Shown one piece after another: positions 26,817-35,849 of a DNA stretch of 51,560 nt; the stretch's first letter is position 1, and each line of letters starts with the position of its first letter. The translations under genes were made by a program, and so were the position numbers. The notes under the pieces are model-generated. The model ran no database searches, was not told the DNA's origin, and was given only the letters and a program-made list of their open reading frames with translations. Origin of the DNA: Symbiodinium natans (lineage: Eukaryota > Sar > Dinophyceae > Suessiales > Symbiodiniaceae); the NCBI GenBank assembly GCA_905221605.1, contig CAJNDS010000919.1, positions 1-51,560 of the forward strand. The letters run 5' to 3'.

Positions 26817-27340
26817 GGCATCACTCACCGAACATGGCAGGCCAAACTCATGTGACTACCCCACAGGCAGCGGAGAACCACGAGGCAACCTCCAGACACC
26901 AAGATCCCTGGAAAGCCCTTACAAAAACTAGGGAGGGACTCAAGGAAAGGGAGGACCAAACAAAAAGCACAGCACACAGGAGAGAAGAAGCAGAAAGGCG
27001 AGAAAAAACCAGTCAGGAGCGTTACAACCCTCTACACAATGGGTTCCTCGTTCAGTCAGCCAGCCACCCTTAGCTTGAGCCAGGGCACATCCAACGCGCA
27101 ACCTGAAAAGGGATGCAGCGTGTCATCGCAGGTGGCTGTTACTTGTGGCTGCAATGTGCTGCATGTACAAAGCAATGACCTGGAGACGATGGCATCCTTT
27201 ACTTTGTCCGTGCACAGTAGTAGCACCAGAATGCAGGCGTACCTCGGTTGCTGGTCTGTTTGTAGCGGCAACACAAGGGCCGGCGCGCATAAATCGATTA
27301 AAATGGAAAAAGGAAGGCACTCTCTACCCTGCCCCGACGA
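26817..27340. other. Gap between minus-strand genes
   Basis: 524 bp with no supported coding sequence, A-rich on the plus strand around 26860-27010 (many AAA/GAA). On the minus strand this is a pyrimidine-rich leader just before the ATG at 26816, which would suit an acceptor or trans-splice site, though none can be fixed. Confidence 0.35.
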
Positions 27341-28099
27341 CTACTCCGGGAGCTCGATATGGTCCGCCAGCAGCCAATCAGGATCGCTCAGCAATGCAGG
27401 CCACACCACATGCTCCGGGTCCTTGCCGATAACCACCTGGCGGATTGTGAGGCCGGGGGCCCAGGGGTACTGCGTGCGTCCGTAGCCCTTGAAGGCGGTA
27501 AAGTGTGAGTCTTCGGAAAGGGCTTCTGTGACAGGAGGCACGCGATGATTGCCCCGCACCGAGTAGCACATCCGAAGGTGGTGCTGAAAGGTCTCTACGT
27601 CCTTTCGTCCGCCATAGACTAAAATTCGTGTCTCCCCGCCCGTTGGGGCTGGCAGCAAAGAAGGCAGCCTAATGGGGCCCATGCAAACACAAGCCCGGAA
27701 GGTCGCATGGGCCTCGGAAATTGCAATCTGGTAGGTGATGGTTCCTCCAGAGCCAAGGCCCATGAGATATGTGGGCAAGGAGATGCGAGGGCTCGCATCA
27801 CGTTGGACGGCCAGTAGGAGCAGTAGAATTTCCATTGTATACACTGCCTTGGTCCAGGCAGCACCGTCAGGCAGCATCCAGGCAGGCGGTGAGCCTGCTT
27901 GTCCCGCCACAGGCCATGCGCAGGCAATGACGGCCTTTTTGAAAGCCAGGTTGCTCCACAGATACTCGATGGCCCCTTGCCAAGGCAGTGGGTGCATATT
28001 CTCCACATAGAAATGTCCACAACCAGGGAGGAGAAGCACTATCGAGTTGGCTTCCCCTGCCCAGGCGGATCTGCCGTGGCCTCTCTTCGCCGCAGACAT
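27341..28099 (-). CDS. Alpha/beta-hydrolase-like protein lacking the nucleophile serine
   Basis: ATG at 28099 (MSAAKRGHGRSAW). The sequence follows an alpha/beta-hydrolase plan: strand SIVLLLPGCGHF, a helix-rich segment ending near PAWMLPDGAAWTKAVYTMEI, a nucleophile-elbow region TYLMGLGSGGTITYQIAIS, strand FRACVCMGPI, then ETRILVYGGRKDVE (usual acid position) and SEDSHFTAFKGYG with a candidate His. In the elbow the expected G-x-S-x-G reads G-L-G-S-G-G, so the serine position is Gly when aligned; it may be inactive or use the adjacent Ser. The ATG is 49 bp from the ATG of the divergent helicase frame. Broken copies of this gene lie at 34.9-36.5 kb on the opposite strand. Confidence 0.55.
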   Translation of the reverse strand: MSAAKRGHGRSAWAGEANSIVLLLPGCGHFYVENMHPLPWQGAIEYLWSNLAFKKAVIACAWPVAGQAGSPPAWMLPDGAAWTKAVYTMEILLLLLAVQRDASPRISLPTYLMGLGSGGTITYQIAISEAHATFRACVCMGPIRLPSLLPAPTGGETRILVYGGRKDVETFQHHLRMCYSVRGNHRVPPVTEALSEDSHFTAFKGYGRTQYPWAPGLTIRQVVIGKDPEHVVWPALLSDPDWLLADHIELPE

Positions 28100-28148
28100 A
28101 AAGGTCACGCCGTTGGGCCTAAGTCAATACTGGGATGATGGACTAGCC
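28100..28148. promoter_or_regulatory. Short divergent intergenic interval
   Basis: Only 49 bp separate the minus-strand hydrolase ATG (28099) from the first plus-strand ATG (28149) of the hydrolase-helicase frame. Both frames remain open across the interval, so true starts may overlap. If both are expressed they must share a compact divergent promoter or belong to one mobile unit. Confidence 0.35.
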
Positions 28149-31100
28149 ATGCGTGTGCAACAAGCCCTGGCAGCCTTTGCCTTTCCTGCCTACCAGTACC
28201 CGCCTCCAAAGCCTCACCTAACCCCCTCAGGGGAATGTCGGTCGCTCTTCATTAGCGGGATGAATGGGAAGGCCGAGAATACGCCCCCCACTGTGTCGGG
28301 TAGCATCATTCACACAGCCAATTCCTATGCACTCACTGGCTTAGAAATGGAAACAGTCCGGGACAACCAGGGCAAAAAGGTCCGATATGAGGACACACAA
28401 CGCCCGTTGTTGCTTTCGACCAGCGGTAATGCCGCACATGCATTGTTGCTCCTGCCCCAAGCCGCCCAGCTATGGGCACGTGCTCTGTACCCTCAGGTCG
28501 AAGGATGCGGTCTGCCAGCGGCGGTTCGTGCTAGAATCAGCTCGGTAGAAGCCTCCCTGACAATGTGCCCTGCCCTGGCTCACTTGCACATGCCACATAC
28601 TGCTGCGCTGACCGCTCTGCATGTGGGCCTCGCCGCGGGTAGAGCTGGCGAGTGCAAACTGTGCGTTACGGGTTTCTCTGCTGGGTCGTATACGGGCGCT
28701 GCTGTGGCTATCGCTTGGCATGAGCGCCAAAAGCTTCCTGACTGCAAGGGCGATTTTGTCCACATCAAGGCACGTTTGGGCGGCGTTGCCATGCCACGGG
28801 CCATGCTGCAATATATCCTGGGTTCGGAATTGCGGCACGCTGTTAGTCTTGTCCATCATGAGAGCGACCAGCTTTGTATCTTCCGGCCCAGCCAGGCAGC
28901 AAGGACGCAAGCGATTGGCGCGGGAGCGCGTCTCTACTACTTCACTGGACCTGAGTCACTTGGCAGTGGTGGACACTCTTATGGTCACTTTGTCCACAGT
29001 GAAGAGCTATTCCAGCTCACGCCGGGGGATTATGTGCATAAGGAATTGACTAAAAAGATTTGCGGCTTGGCCGACCCCCGGATGGATCGCACAGTGCGAG
29101 CAGGTTTGATGGGGGTTGCGTGTGGCTCTGTCCAGCTTTCGGATAAGTCTAAAACTTTCATCAACTCCGTGCTGGGACGGCAAATCAGACGCCCCGATAT
29201 GGAGGCTTTTCTCCGGATACCTTCCGCTGAGAACCGGAGCATTGCAAGTCTCCGTGCTGACTGTACCCAAGTCCTCCTGACGGATGCCAAGCCGCATCTG
29301 GCTGATTTGCCGCCCCCGTATCATGAACTTGGTCCCACGATGAAACTAGTTTTGGGTATGTGGCTCCCCCACCTGTCGTTAGAGCGCCTGGTTGACATGC
29401 TGGGTTATCAGTTTTTAGCCATGGCCTCGGAAGCAGAAATCGAGGAGGAGCCCTCGGAACAGTATCACTACCCAGAGCAAGCTGCGGTCAAGCGGGCCGC
29501 CACCCCTGTGGCGATAAAGCCCGGCACGCATACATGGCCAATCTGCCTTCTCCATCGAGTTTACCCAAGGGCATCGGTCATGCTCCTTACACCGGAGTTG
29601 GCGGATGTCCCTGACTGGGCTACAAAGTGGTTTGCTGTCGCTGGTAAAGTGCCGGCCAAGGGCACTGCTTTGCTGGTTACCTTGAGAGAAGACAAGGGGG
29701 ATGTGGCCTACCCAGGCATGTTTATAGAGCTCCTTGCCCCGAAGAAGCTTTTCACCGGCCCTGGAGAAAGTAAGGCCATGCAGCCAGTCAATATAACCAT
29801 TGCCCTGCTCTTGACTGATGAACAGCACAACCAATTCGCGCAACGACCCTCGCTGCCGAGAGTCAGCCAGCTTGAGGTTCTGCCCGGAGGAGCCTCTACC
29901 CCGCTTTGGGATGCTCTGTTACACATGCCTAGGGAAAGGCAGCATGTTGCATTGGGCGTTCCGCTAGAAGACTCGCCTCTTGATGCCATCCGGCAGCCAC
30001 AGTGGTTGCCGGGCTTTCTCACAGATTTAGTGCTTGTCCTCCTTATCGGGCGAGTGGTGAGAGGGAACTGGCACGACACATGGGCACAGCTCATTCACCC
30101 GGAGGTCTGCCAAGTCTTCAGAGGCAAGCACGAAACGCAAGCTGCACAGGCATCGCTTACTGCGGGTCCGGGGGCTTCCAACCCCTTGCAAAGCTTCCTC
30201 AACCTTTGGCTTGCGGAGGAACAATCCTATCGCAAAGAATGGACGCCGACGCTGCTGAGTGGCGTGTTAGCTACGCTGCCTGACTCTCCGCTGCCCGGCC
30301 AAGAGGACGCCCGGACTCCTGCGCTGTGGCATGCGGAGTGTCTACGCCTGTCCCATGACTCGTTGAGCAACGAGCACGATCCGAGGACTCGAGCCAGCAT
30401 CTTTGCGCTCGCGGTTGGTCCCGCCTTCCTTACGTGCCTCTGTGATACCTTTTGGGGGGCGGACGGACACCTGGCAGCGCTGCTGGGAGCGTGCTCGTAC
30501 GGCCTGGCCGCTAATCGTACTTCTGTATTCATAACGGGTGCGCCCGGCAGCGGGAAGACACGATCCTGCGCGTTTCTAGGAGTACTCCTTGCGTGCCTGA
30601 CGAGCCGGCTCACCCTGTACACCGCTCATGGCAATGAATCGGTTCGGGCCTATGTCGAAACGGTTGATAGGCTCACGACTGCTAGCAATGAATTTGTTCG
30701 CAGCCGCATCGTTCGCATACCGGGTAACAAGGAGAAGGACACACATAAGCTCCCTTTTGATGTGCACGATTTGTACCGGGGGCTACTTGTAGCCACGACA
30801 CATGGTACGATTGTGGCAAGGCTTAGCTTTCCCTACTCGCAGCTCATTAACCGTCTAAAGGATGTTGAGTTGCTCCTCCGAGATGAAGCCCAGCAATTGG
30901 GCACGCCTGGTTCCAACACCATTCTGGCGCACATCAAGCATGCACTTGATGTCATGATTGGCGACCACAGACAGCCCGCTGGAGGATCGCGACCCAATTA
31001 CCACTTCGTCACGGAGTTGTTGGAGCAAAAGATTTGTGGCCTCAATGCGGTCCCTGCCGACCTCCACACGCCAGCCACCTTGCCTGCGGCCCTTTTGCGG

Positions 31101-32288
31101 CAAACGGCCCAAAGTTCCGGCCCGTGGAAAAAGGGACAAGGCGAGATGCCCTCTTGGGGCAAGCCCCACCGTTCCTCTGGAGCGTCTGAGGTATTGTTCT
31201 CAGCGGTCTCGATGCTGGAATCGATTCTCTGTATAAGCATCGTCAAACCGAAGCAAGCCGAGACAGTCATGCAGGCCGCCGGGCTGAAGGCCATTGTCGG
31301 ACCGGCTGTCAACCTCTCGCTCTGTTCATCCATGCGCCTCCCTCCTGAGATTGCTGCCATTCTATACGCATGTCGGTACTCGGAGGCGTGCCGCTTCGAG
31401 CTGATAGGCAGGGTCCCTCGGCTACGTATGCCACCAGGTCCCACGATGCAGCACCTGCTCGGGCGGCCACTGCGTAGCCTTGCAGGCAGGTGGATGGAAA
31501 CGTGTCGATGGGTACGGGTGCAAGATCAGGATGAGACCCAAACCAAAATAGGCAGAAGCTACGACCTCAGCATGGTCCTGGCGGACATTGTGCTCACTTT
31601 TGGGCACCAGGTCTATCCTGACTCCCCTATCGGGATGGTCTCTCAGTATGCCAGGATTGTTACCCAAATGAAGTTTATGCTGCAGTTGAGTCTCCCCGCA
31701 GACCCACTGGGCGATGACGATATGAGCCTACTTGAAGCCTGCCAAACCGCGGAAGACTTCCCGCTGACTGGCGCGCCCAACACTTGGAGCCTTGTGACGT
31801 TTCGGACCTTCCTCATGAATCGCATAGGGTCCCTTAAACGCTTCTTCGGCGCTATCACCACGGCCTGCTCCACTGGCCCCACATTTGGGATATGTGTCTT
31901 TGTGACATGTCGGGCTTCTGGATTCCTGTTTAGTAGCGAGGCAGGGTTTGCCCGAGCCACCTCCTCCTTCACGAGAGGGCTTGGGGCTTTGGTTTTCGTG
32001 GCACCGCACTACTCTGATGGTATAGGTGCATGCTTCCAAATGGCGGCCTGCGCAACCGGGGGCCTAATTGAATGCGCTGAATATGTGCGCACACAAGCCA
32101 GCTTGTGGAGCATGGATGGCCCTGGCATTGCAACGGCATTACACAAGCAAGCCTTCCGAGAACGGACAGTAGCCAGCATCGTGCTGCCTGCGGAACGCAA
32201 AGTTGGGCTGGACCTCTTTGGAACACCACCCCTGCATCAAGCGTGGGCTTTGAATGCCGCCCAAGCGCGGATCGGCTCAACGCGCTGA
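28149..32288 (+). CDS. Hydrolase-like + SF1 (UPF1-like) helicase fusion protein
   Basis: First ATG 28149; the frame is open from 28047. N-terminal region: strand CKLCVTGFSAGSYTGAAVAI, with a G-F-S-A-G nucleophile elbow (Ser about residue 177), then HAVSLVHHESDQLC and GGHSYGHFVH, compatible with acid and His of an alpha/beta hydrolase or lipase. The C-terminal half has SF1 helicase motifs in order: Walker A FITGAPGSGKTRS (about 30530), Walker B LLLRDEAQQLG (about 30875), motif III MIGDHRQPAGG (about 30955), motif IV CSSMRLPPEIAAILY (about 31325), motif V IGMVSQYARIVTQMK (about 31635), motif VI-like SFTRGLGALVFVAPH (about 31965). The DEAQQ/GDHRQ pair points to the UPF1-like group. It stops at TGA 32286, but the frame stays open beyond. 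Confidence 0.7.
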   Translation: MRVQQALAAFAFPAYQYPPPKPHLTPSGECRSLFISGMNGKAENTPPTVSGSIIHTANSYALTGLEMETVRDNQGKKVRYEDTQRPLLLSTSGNAAHALLLLPQAAQLWARALYPQVEGCGLPAAVRARISSVEASLTMCPALAHLHMPHTAALTALHVGLAAGRAGECKLCVTGFSAGSYTGAAVAIAWHERQKLPDCKGDFVHIKARLGGVAMPRAMLQYILGSELRHAVSLVHHESDQLCIFRPSQAARTQAIGAGARLYYFTGPESLGSGGHSYGHFVHSEELFQLTPGDYVHKELTKKICGLADPRMDRTVRAGLMGVACGSVQLSDKSKTFINSVLGRQIRRPDMEAFLRIPSAENRSIASLRADCTQVLLTDAKPHLADLPPPYHELGPTMKLVLGMWLPHLSLERLVDMLGYQFLAMASEAEIEEEPSEQYHYPEQAAVKRAATPVAIKPGTHTWPICLLHRVYPRASVMLLTPELADVPDWATKWFAVAGKVPAKGTALLVTLREDKGDVAYPGMFIELLAPKKLFTGPGESKAMQPVNITIALLLTDEQHNQFAQRPSLPRVSQLEVLPGGASTPLWDALLHMPRERQHVALGVPLEDSPLDAIRQPQWLPGFLTDLVLVLLIGRVVRGNWHDTWAQLIHPEVCQVFRGKHETQAAQASLTAGPGASNPLQSFLNLWLAEEQSYRKEWTPTLLSGVLATLPDSPLPGQEDARTPALWHAECLRLSHDSLSNEHDPRTRASIFALAVGPAFLTCLCDTFWGADGHLAALLGACSYGLAANRTSVFITGAPGSGKTRSCAFLGVLLACLTSRLTLYTAHGNESVRAYVETVDRLTTASNEFVRSRIVRIPGNKEKDTHKLPFDVHDLYRGLLVATTHGTIVARLSFPYSQLINRLKDVELLLRDEAQQLGTPGSNTILAHIKHALDVMIGDHRQPAGGSRPNYHFVTELLEQKICGLNAVPADLHTPATLPAALLRQTAQSSGPWKKGQGEMPSWGKPHRSSGASEVLFSAVSMLESILCISIVKPKQAETVMQAAGLKAIVGPAVNLSLCSSMRLPPEIAAILYACRYSEACRFELIGRVPRLRMPPGPTMQHLLGRPLRSLAGRWMETCRWVRVQDQDETQTKIGRSYDLSMVLADIVLTFGHQVYPDSPIGMVSQYARIVTQMKFMLQLSLPADPLGDDDMSLLEACQTAEDFPLTGAPNTWSLVTFRTFLMNRIGSLKRFFGAITTACSTGPTFGICVFVTCRASGFLFSSEAGFARATSSFTRGLGALVFVAPHYSDGIGACFQMAACATGGLIECAEYVRTQASLWSMDGPGIATALHKQAFRERTVASIVLPAERKVGLDLFGTPPLHQAWALNAAQARIGSTR

Positions 32289-34190
32289 CCCGGACTGCGA
32301 GCCCCCCGTGGTCTTCACCTCCTACCTGTTCGCACGGGTAAGGCTGCCTCCGAAACTGCGATTGATGTGGACTCTCCGGGAAACAGCCCTGTGCCCGCGG
32401 GTAGCAACAGTCCCGACGTGGTAGTTGCTACTGCAGTCGAGGTTCCTACGCCGCAGCAGTCGCCAGCCCAAGGCGAGGCTACCACAAACGCGCGCCATGG
32501 CGAGCGGTGGGGTACACCATGGCTCCAGCCTCGGGCCGCGAGGGGCTCCATTGCGGCAGCTGTCAGCCCGCCTCCGCCAGCTAGACGGGACGTTTCCCGA
32601 ACCCCTTGCGGCACCCCAAAGCGGGAGAGAGGACCACTGACGAAGGAGCCTGCAACGAAAGAGCCTGCGGTTGTGCCGGCCGCGAGTCCTATTGCTCTGG
32701 ATGCTTGTGTGACGACTCCCTCTAGTGAAGTTGATCACAGGATCGGAGGGGGTAGCGCCGCCTCGTGTCCACCCCGTAGTGGCGGCAACATTAGGGACCC
32801 GCCGCCTGGCGTACGACGTCCACCCAGCCCCCGGACACGGCCCACGCACACAGCATCTCTGGATGGGATTAGGACGGTTGAGGCGTCACAGCCCCCTTGC
32901 GCTAAGTCTCCCACGGACTCACTTGGCCTGACGGAACCAAAATCGGATCTCCCTATGCCTCCCCATGGCCTGACGCCCATCCCCGCCAGGCCTGTGCCCG
33001 CTGTCCAAGCTCGCAAGGAAAGTCGGCCTCTCGCTTTGGACAAAGACGGCTCTCAGCAGCTGGAACCACCAAAAGCCAAGCCTCGAGGGCCTAGCGAGCC
33101 CAGCGGCACCCGCGATCCCAGCGCCTCAGCCTGCGCACCCATCATGCAGAGCAACACAGTCTCGGTCTGTGATCTCATGTGGCGCGCACTTGCAGCGGGA
33201 CATCACTTTGGTAAGAATGTCAAACCTCGGCCCTACATGAACCTGCGTGACTCGCAACACCTCACAACACACTGCCAGCAGCTTCGGGCATATAGGGCCT
33301 ATGAGGTGTTTTTGAACGGCATACCGAACCAGCTGCAAGACTCGGATATGCTGATCGGAATCGCTGACACGCTACTGCATCTGCCTGAAACGTTTCCGGC
33401 AGCGTATTTGAAGGTTTATGACCCTATCATCACGCAGTGCCTTAGATTGTCGGGGGCATTGCAGCATTTCGACCTTGCTGAAATGTTGGATTGCCCGGTC
33501 CCGCAGCTGGACAAAGCAAGGCTTTCGGAGTCCCTGGTGGGGTATGGCTTTCTTACCACAGCGCAGTACATCGCGGATCTTTTCTCTGCGGTGTCGGACT
33601 TGCCGAGTGTCATCAATGCCAGTTTTCCTGCAATGCTCAGCTACGCTGACCCAGATTATTGGCTGGGTGCACTTCTGCTCGCATTCGAGTCCCACCAAAA
33701 AGGTCCCCTGGAGCGTACGGCAGGGCTGCCCATTGTTATTGGTTTTCCTGAATCTGACAATAAAATTACTGACCTGCAGATCAATGTGCCGCCTGCAGCC
33801 ATGGTGGCCTTCTTGGCTGGCCGCGCTTATCGGTGTCCCACGTGCCCTACTACCAAATATGTGATGGACGCGCACAGTGGACTGCCACAAGTCACTGGCC
33901 AAGCCTCCCAAGAAGCCTTGCAGGCATGGGCCGCAGCTGCTAAGCACACGGACGTGGAAACGGCCAGGCTTGCCCAGCCCAGCCTGAATACGTTCCTAGG
34001 CATCACGCTGCAGGGCACACAGACACTTGGGCAAAGGCACTATCAAGAATTTAGGCCGGGCCTCCCCCCTGCCCATTTCCTTGACGCCATCCGGCTTGCT
34101 CTTGCGGCCTCGGTGGCCAACCAAAACATTGAACATTTTTGGTCAGTTTTTAACTTGGAATGGCCTGACACTCCCCACGGATGGCTGTTT
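32289..34190 (+). CDS. In-frame continuation after the TGA: disordered linker and helical domain
   Basis: Directly after TGA 32286-32288 the same frame continues PGLRAPRGLHLLPVRTGK and stays open to 34370; an in-frame GTG at 32367 is the first alternative start. About 250 residues are Pro/Ser/Thr-rich and disordered, followed by a folded helical region from about 33140: VCDLMWRALAAGHHFGKNVK, FLNGIPNQLQDSDMLIGIAD, QCLRLSGALQHFDLAEML, with one CxxC pair (YRCPTCPTTK) and ending HFWSVFNLEWPDTPHGW. Beyond about 34185 coding switches to the -1 frame. Either a separate downstream gene or the second half of one very long protein; the shared frame and lack of an ATG favour the latter. No known domain recognised. 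Confidence 0.5.
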
Positions 34191-34909
34191 TTCTACGGCG
34201 AGTGTTGCCCCTGGAGTGCTTGCTCTCCTCGCCCTGTGCTGCGCCTGTGGAAGCGAACACTGCAGCAACCTCGCCGGAGGTCGTCAGCATCTCTTCCGAA
34301 ACTAACGAAGGCTCTCCCTGCCCGATGGATGACATGTCAGACGCGGAGGACGAACCCGAGGCACAGGTGAATGATTGGCGCTTCTCGGAGCTGCGAACCA
34401 CTGACCTTGCAGCTTTGCGAGAAGTGGATGTCTCCGCCCCTTTCCGGCTGCCAGTCATCTTTGATGCGCATTGGAAAGGGATCAGCACCACACCCACCAA
34501 GCATGGGCCCCAACGTCCCCAAAATGCGTGGTATGACGCAGCCACTGCTCATTGGGCTGCCATTAAGGGGCTCATGCGAGCCAAACATCCAACCAAGCAG
34601 CGACTCAACAGCTTCTGGTTTAGGATGTACTGTCATGGCACCCCCAAGGACCCTGATCCTTCGGCCCTGCGTGCTGCAGTTACCTCCTTCCCCTTTCAGT
34701 ATAAGGACGAAGGTGTTGTGCAGTACAGGCAAATCCAGGAAGCTGTCCGGGTGATGTGGCTCGCGGCCCAAACCTCAATGACAAGATACATGCGTATCCC
34801 CATTCCGGACGGCATCCCTGAGTGGGGGGTTGATGAGCAAGAGCTCCTACTGACGCCATGCGAACGCACCATTGAGTCCCTTCATGGCATGCTGCCTAGC
34901 GTGATGTGA
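34181..34909 (+). CDS. C-terminal segment after a -1 shift (hypothetical)
   Basis: An ATG at 34181 (MAVFLRRVLPLECLL) opens this frame inside the previous one, at a GCTGTTTTTCT run where a -1 slip or one-base indel would join them. It encodes an acidic segment (MDDMSDAEDEPEAQVNDW), then a folded-looking region (SAPFRLPVIFDAHWKGIS, QNAWYDAATAHWAAIKG, NSFWFRMYCHGTPKDPDPS). The last codons and the TGA at 34907 belong to a duplicated fragment of the hydrolase gene: CAAGCGTGATGTGAGCCC-type sequence recurs at 35562. The original C terminus is therefore probably lost and the present stop was supplied by the inserted fragment. Function unknown. Confidence 0.45.
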   Translation: MAVFLRRVLPLECLLSSPCAAPVEANTAATSPEVVSISSETNEGSPCPMDDMSDAEDEPEAQVNDWRFSELRTTDLAALREVDVSAPFRLPVIFDAHWKGISTTPTKHGPQRPQNAWYDAATAHWAAIKGLMRAKHPTKQRLNSFWFRMYCHGTPKDPDPSALRAAVTSFPFQYKDEGVVQYRQIQEAVRVMWLAAQTSMTRYMRIPIPDGIPEWGVDEQELLLTPCERTIESLHGMLPSVM

Positions 34910-35010
34910 GCCCTCACATCTCCTCGCCGATACATGCCGCAAGACTACCTAGGGATATTCTTGGTTTGGCAACCCTCTCGTGGTCTATGCCACGGATTGG
35001 ATCGTGCTTG
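34899..35010 (+). pseudogene. Fragment of the hydrolase-like gene, copy 1
   Basis: AGCGTGATGTGAGCCCTCAC plus TCTCCTCGCC corresponds to the part of the 27341-28099 gene that encodes RDASPRISLPTY, but in plus orientation. One base change turns the codon series GATGCGAGC into GATGTGAGC, and similarity fades after about 60-100 bp. Confidence 0.5.
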
Positions 35011-35340
35011 TCTTTTGTGTGCTTACAGCTTGCAGCTGTGAACACCCTTCTGGGTCGGCCCCGCGGTGTGCCTGTGGGAACGGGGGGCCTTTCTTTCGTG
35101 GTTGCTCCACTGGCCATCTGCCACGGACTACCCTGGACCGGTCCTGCCTGGATGTTCCAGCTTTGTCATCGGTAAAACGGCCAATCTTCCTTTCCTCTGC
35201 CCCCTCTAGGTGGGCAGGTTGCCCGCTTCTATGTGCTACGACCGTGTGTGAACCCCTCGGACTTGAGTGTTGACCATCTCTCGTCTGGACGGTGACACCC
35301 CCTTGTCGTACAACGGCGTCATGCCAATTGGGAGAGACCA

Positions 35341-35650
35341 GCTAGGGGATGCTGCTTCTGGGCTGTGGACACTTCTACGCGGAGATCAGGTTTCCACTTC
35401 CCTGGCAATGTGCCATCGAGCACCTGTGGACAACCTGGCCTTCACGAGAGCCATTCTCGCCTGTGCTTGGGTTGCTGCGGGGTTCCCTGCCTGCTTGGGT
35501 GTATATCTCTGCTTGCGTCAAAGCAGCCATACATGACTACCTCCCCATCGGTAGGTGGCCAAGCGTGATGTGAGCCCTCACATCTCCTCGCCGACGTCTG
35601 TCGGTTTGGGCATGGAGGGTCTGATTCTGGTTATTGAACCCTCAACCCTC
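35341..35650 (+). pseudogene. Broken copy of the hydrolase-like gene, copy 2
   Basis: Encodes LLLGCGHFYAEIRFPLPWQCAIEHLW, split here by reading LLLGCGHFYAEI then PLPWQCAIEHLW, matching LLLPGCGHFYVEN and PLPWQGAIEYLW of the gene at 27341-28099. Then GSLPAWVYIS, and at 35573 SPHISSPTSVGLG, matching SPRISLPTYLMGLG. Frames are disrupted between the blocks. The fragment covers about the first 130 codons of the parent. Confidence 0.6.
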
Positions 35651-35679
35651 ACCGGCCAAGGAGATAGTTGCTTGGCCTT

Positions 35680-35800
35680 GAGTGCGAAGTTTCGACTGGG
35701 GGACTCTCCCGCTTCCTGCGGGGCAGGTGGGGTCCCCGCCTGCTTGGGTTTACCTGATGGCTCTGATTGGAACGAAGCAGTCAAGCCTGCTTTGGCCGTC
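35680..35800 (+). pseudogene. Small fragment of the hydrolase-like gene, copy 3
   Basis: GGGGCAGGTGGGGTCCCCGC and the following bases match the parent segment encoding VAGQAGSPPAWMLPDGAAWT (here read as GQVGSPPAWVYL then GTKQ). Only about 100 bp is recognisable. Confidence 0.45.
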
Positions 35801-35849
35801 GGACGAGACTCTTGTGAGTCAAAAGAACGTTGCGCCTTGTGCTCGGAGA

